Source: Lachnospiraceae bacterium
GTDB taxonomy: Bacteria; Bacillota; Clostridia; Lachnospirales; Lachnospiraceae
Assembly (NCBI GenBank): GCA_024403585.1
Contig: JAKSRN010000142.1
Location: 1-5,323, forward strand
Length of the DNA: 5,323 nt
Reading direction: 5' to 3'
The position numbers were made by a program, and so were the translations under genes. Positions 5,133 through 5,323 of the stretch are shown here, piece by piece. The notes beneath the pieces were generated by a model, which worked only from the letters and a program-made list of their open reading frames with translations, did not search any database and was not told the origin of the DNA. How positions within the stretch are numbered: position 1 is the stretch's first letter; every line of letters starts with the position of its first letter.

Positions 5133-5323
5133 ATGAATACAAGATTACACGAGGAACAGCCTCGTTACAGCTATAAAAAAATACTGCTTCTGGTACTGCC
5201 ACCTATCATCAGTACGATTTTTACAGCAATCTACAATGTGGTGGATGGTATGTTTATCTCAAATTTTGCAGGTAAGGATGCATTTGCCGCACTGAATCTG
5301 ATTTATCCCTGGATCATGGTGCT
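5133..5323 (+). CDS. MATE family efflux transporter (third of three), N-terminal part, cut by the window end
   Basis: The first 63 codons of a reading frame run off the window. After a charged N-terminus of about 16 residues comes the first membrane helix with IYNVVDGMFIS at 33-43, the TM1 signature of MATE antiporters, and its acidic residue D38 is kept. AGKDAFAALNLIYPW then leads into TM2. This closely parallels the TM1-TM2 region of the two complete MATE proteins in the window, though the sequence is clearly different, so it is a paralogue and not a recent duplicate. The start at 5133 follows the leader's TGA at 5129-5131 with one base between. The gene is divergent from the dehydrogenase and is likely controlled by the 4995-5036 promoter region. 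Completeness and substrate cannot be judged. Confidence 0.85.
   Translation, partial: MNTRLHEEQPRYSYKKILLLVLPPIISTIFTAIYNVVDGMFISNFAGKDAFAALNLIYPWIMV

Overview
The window looks like chromosomal DNA from a low- to mid-GC Firmicute, most likely a gut clostridium of the Lachnospiraceae type. This rests on strong AGGAGG-type ribosome binding sites, the codon style, short intergenic gaps, a clostridial-type 3-hydroxyacyl-CoA dehydrogenase and several MATE transporters close together. No database search was possible, so the placement is an inference.

Layout. Bases 1-165 hold the acidic C-terminal part (or a short complete form) of an unrecognised protein. It is followed 50 bases later on the same strand by a full MATE efflux transporter (216-1637). 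Next comes an unusual 114-residue protein (1769-2113) with a near-consensus promoter of its own. It has an N-terminal cysteine cluster, four tandem 11-residue helical repeats, one membrane segment and a poly-glutamate tail. A 20-base sequence lies just before its ribosome binding site and recurs once exactly and once approximately just after its stop codon. A strong hairpin terminator (2212-2264) separates this rightward block from a leftward block.

The leftward block contains a second full MATE transporter (3730-2342), with its own promoter and a palindrome just downstream of it. A 29-residue reading frame overlaps the transporter's stop codon. Upstream on the same strand is a 3-hydroxyacyl-CoA dehydrogenase family gene (4838-3900), ended by its own hairpin terminator at 3880-3835. 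Its Rossmann fingerprint is altered and may indicate a different cofactor preference.

Divergently from the dehydrogenase, a rightward promoter region leads into a 19-codon leader reading frame with a very strong ribosome binding site. The leader stops one base before the start of a third MATE transporter, which the window edge cuts.

Taken together this is a multidrug or metabolite export neighbourhood: three MATE genes in 5.3 kb, each in a different regulatory setting. The least ordinary parts are the repeat-flanked 11-mer membrane protein, the leader peptide of the third MATE, and a core sequence (AAGCGGACA) shared between the repeats and the third MATE's promoter, which could be a common operator. 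No RNA gene, CRISPR array or insertion sequence was seen.
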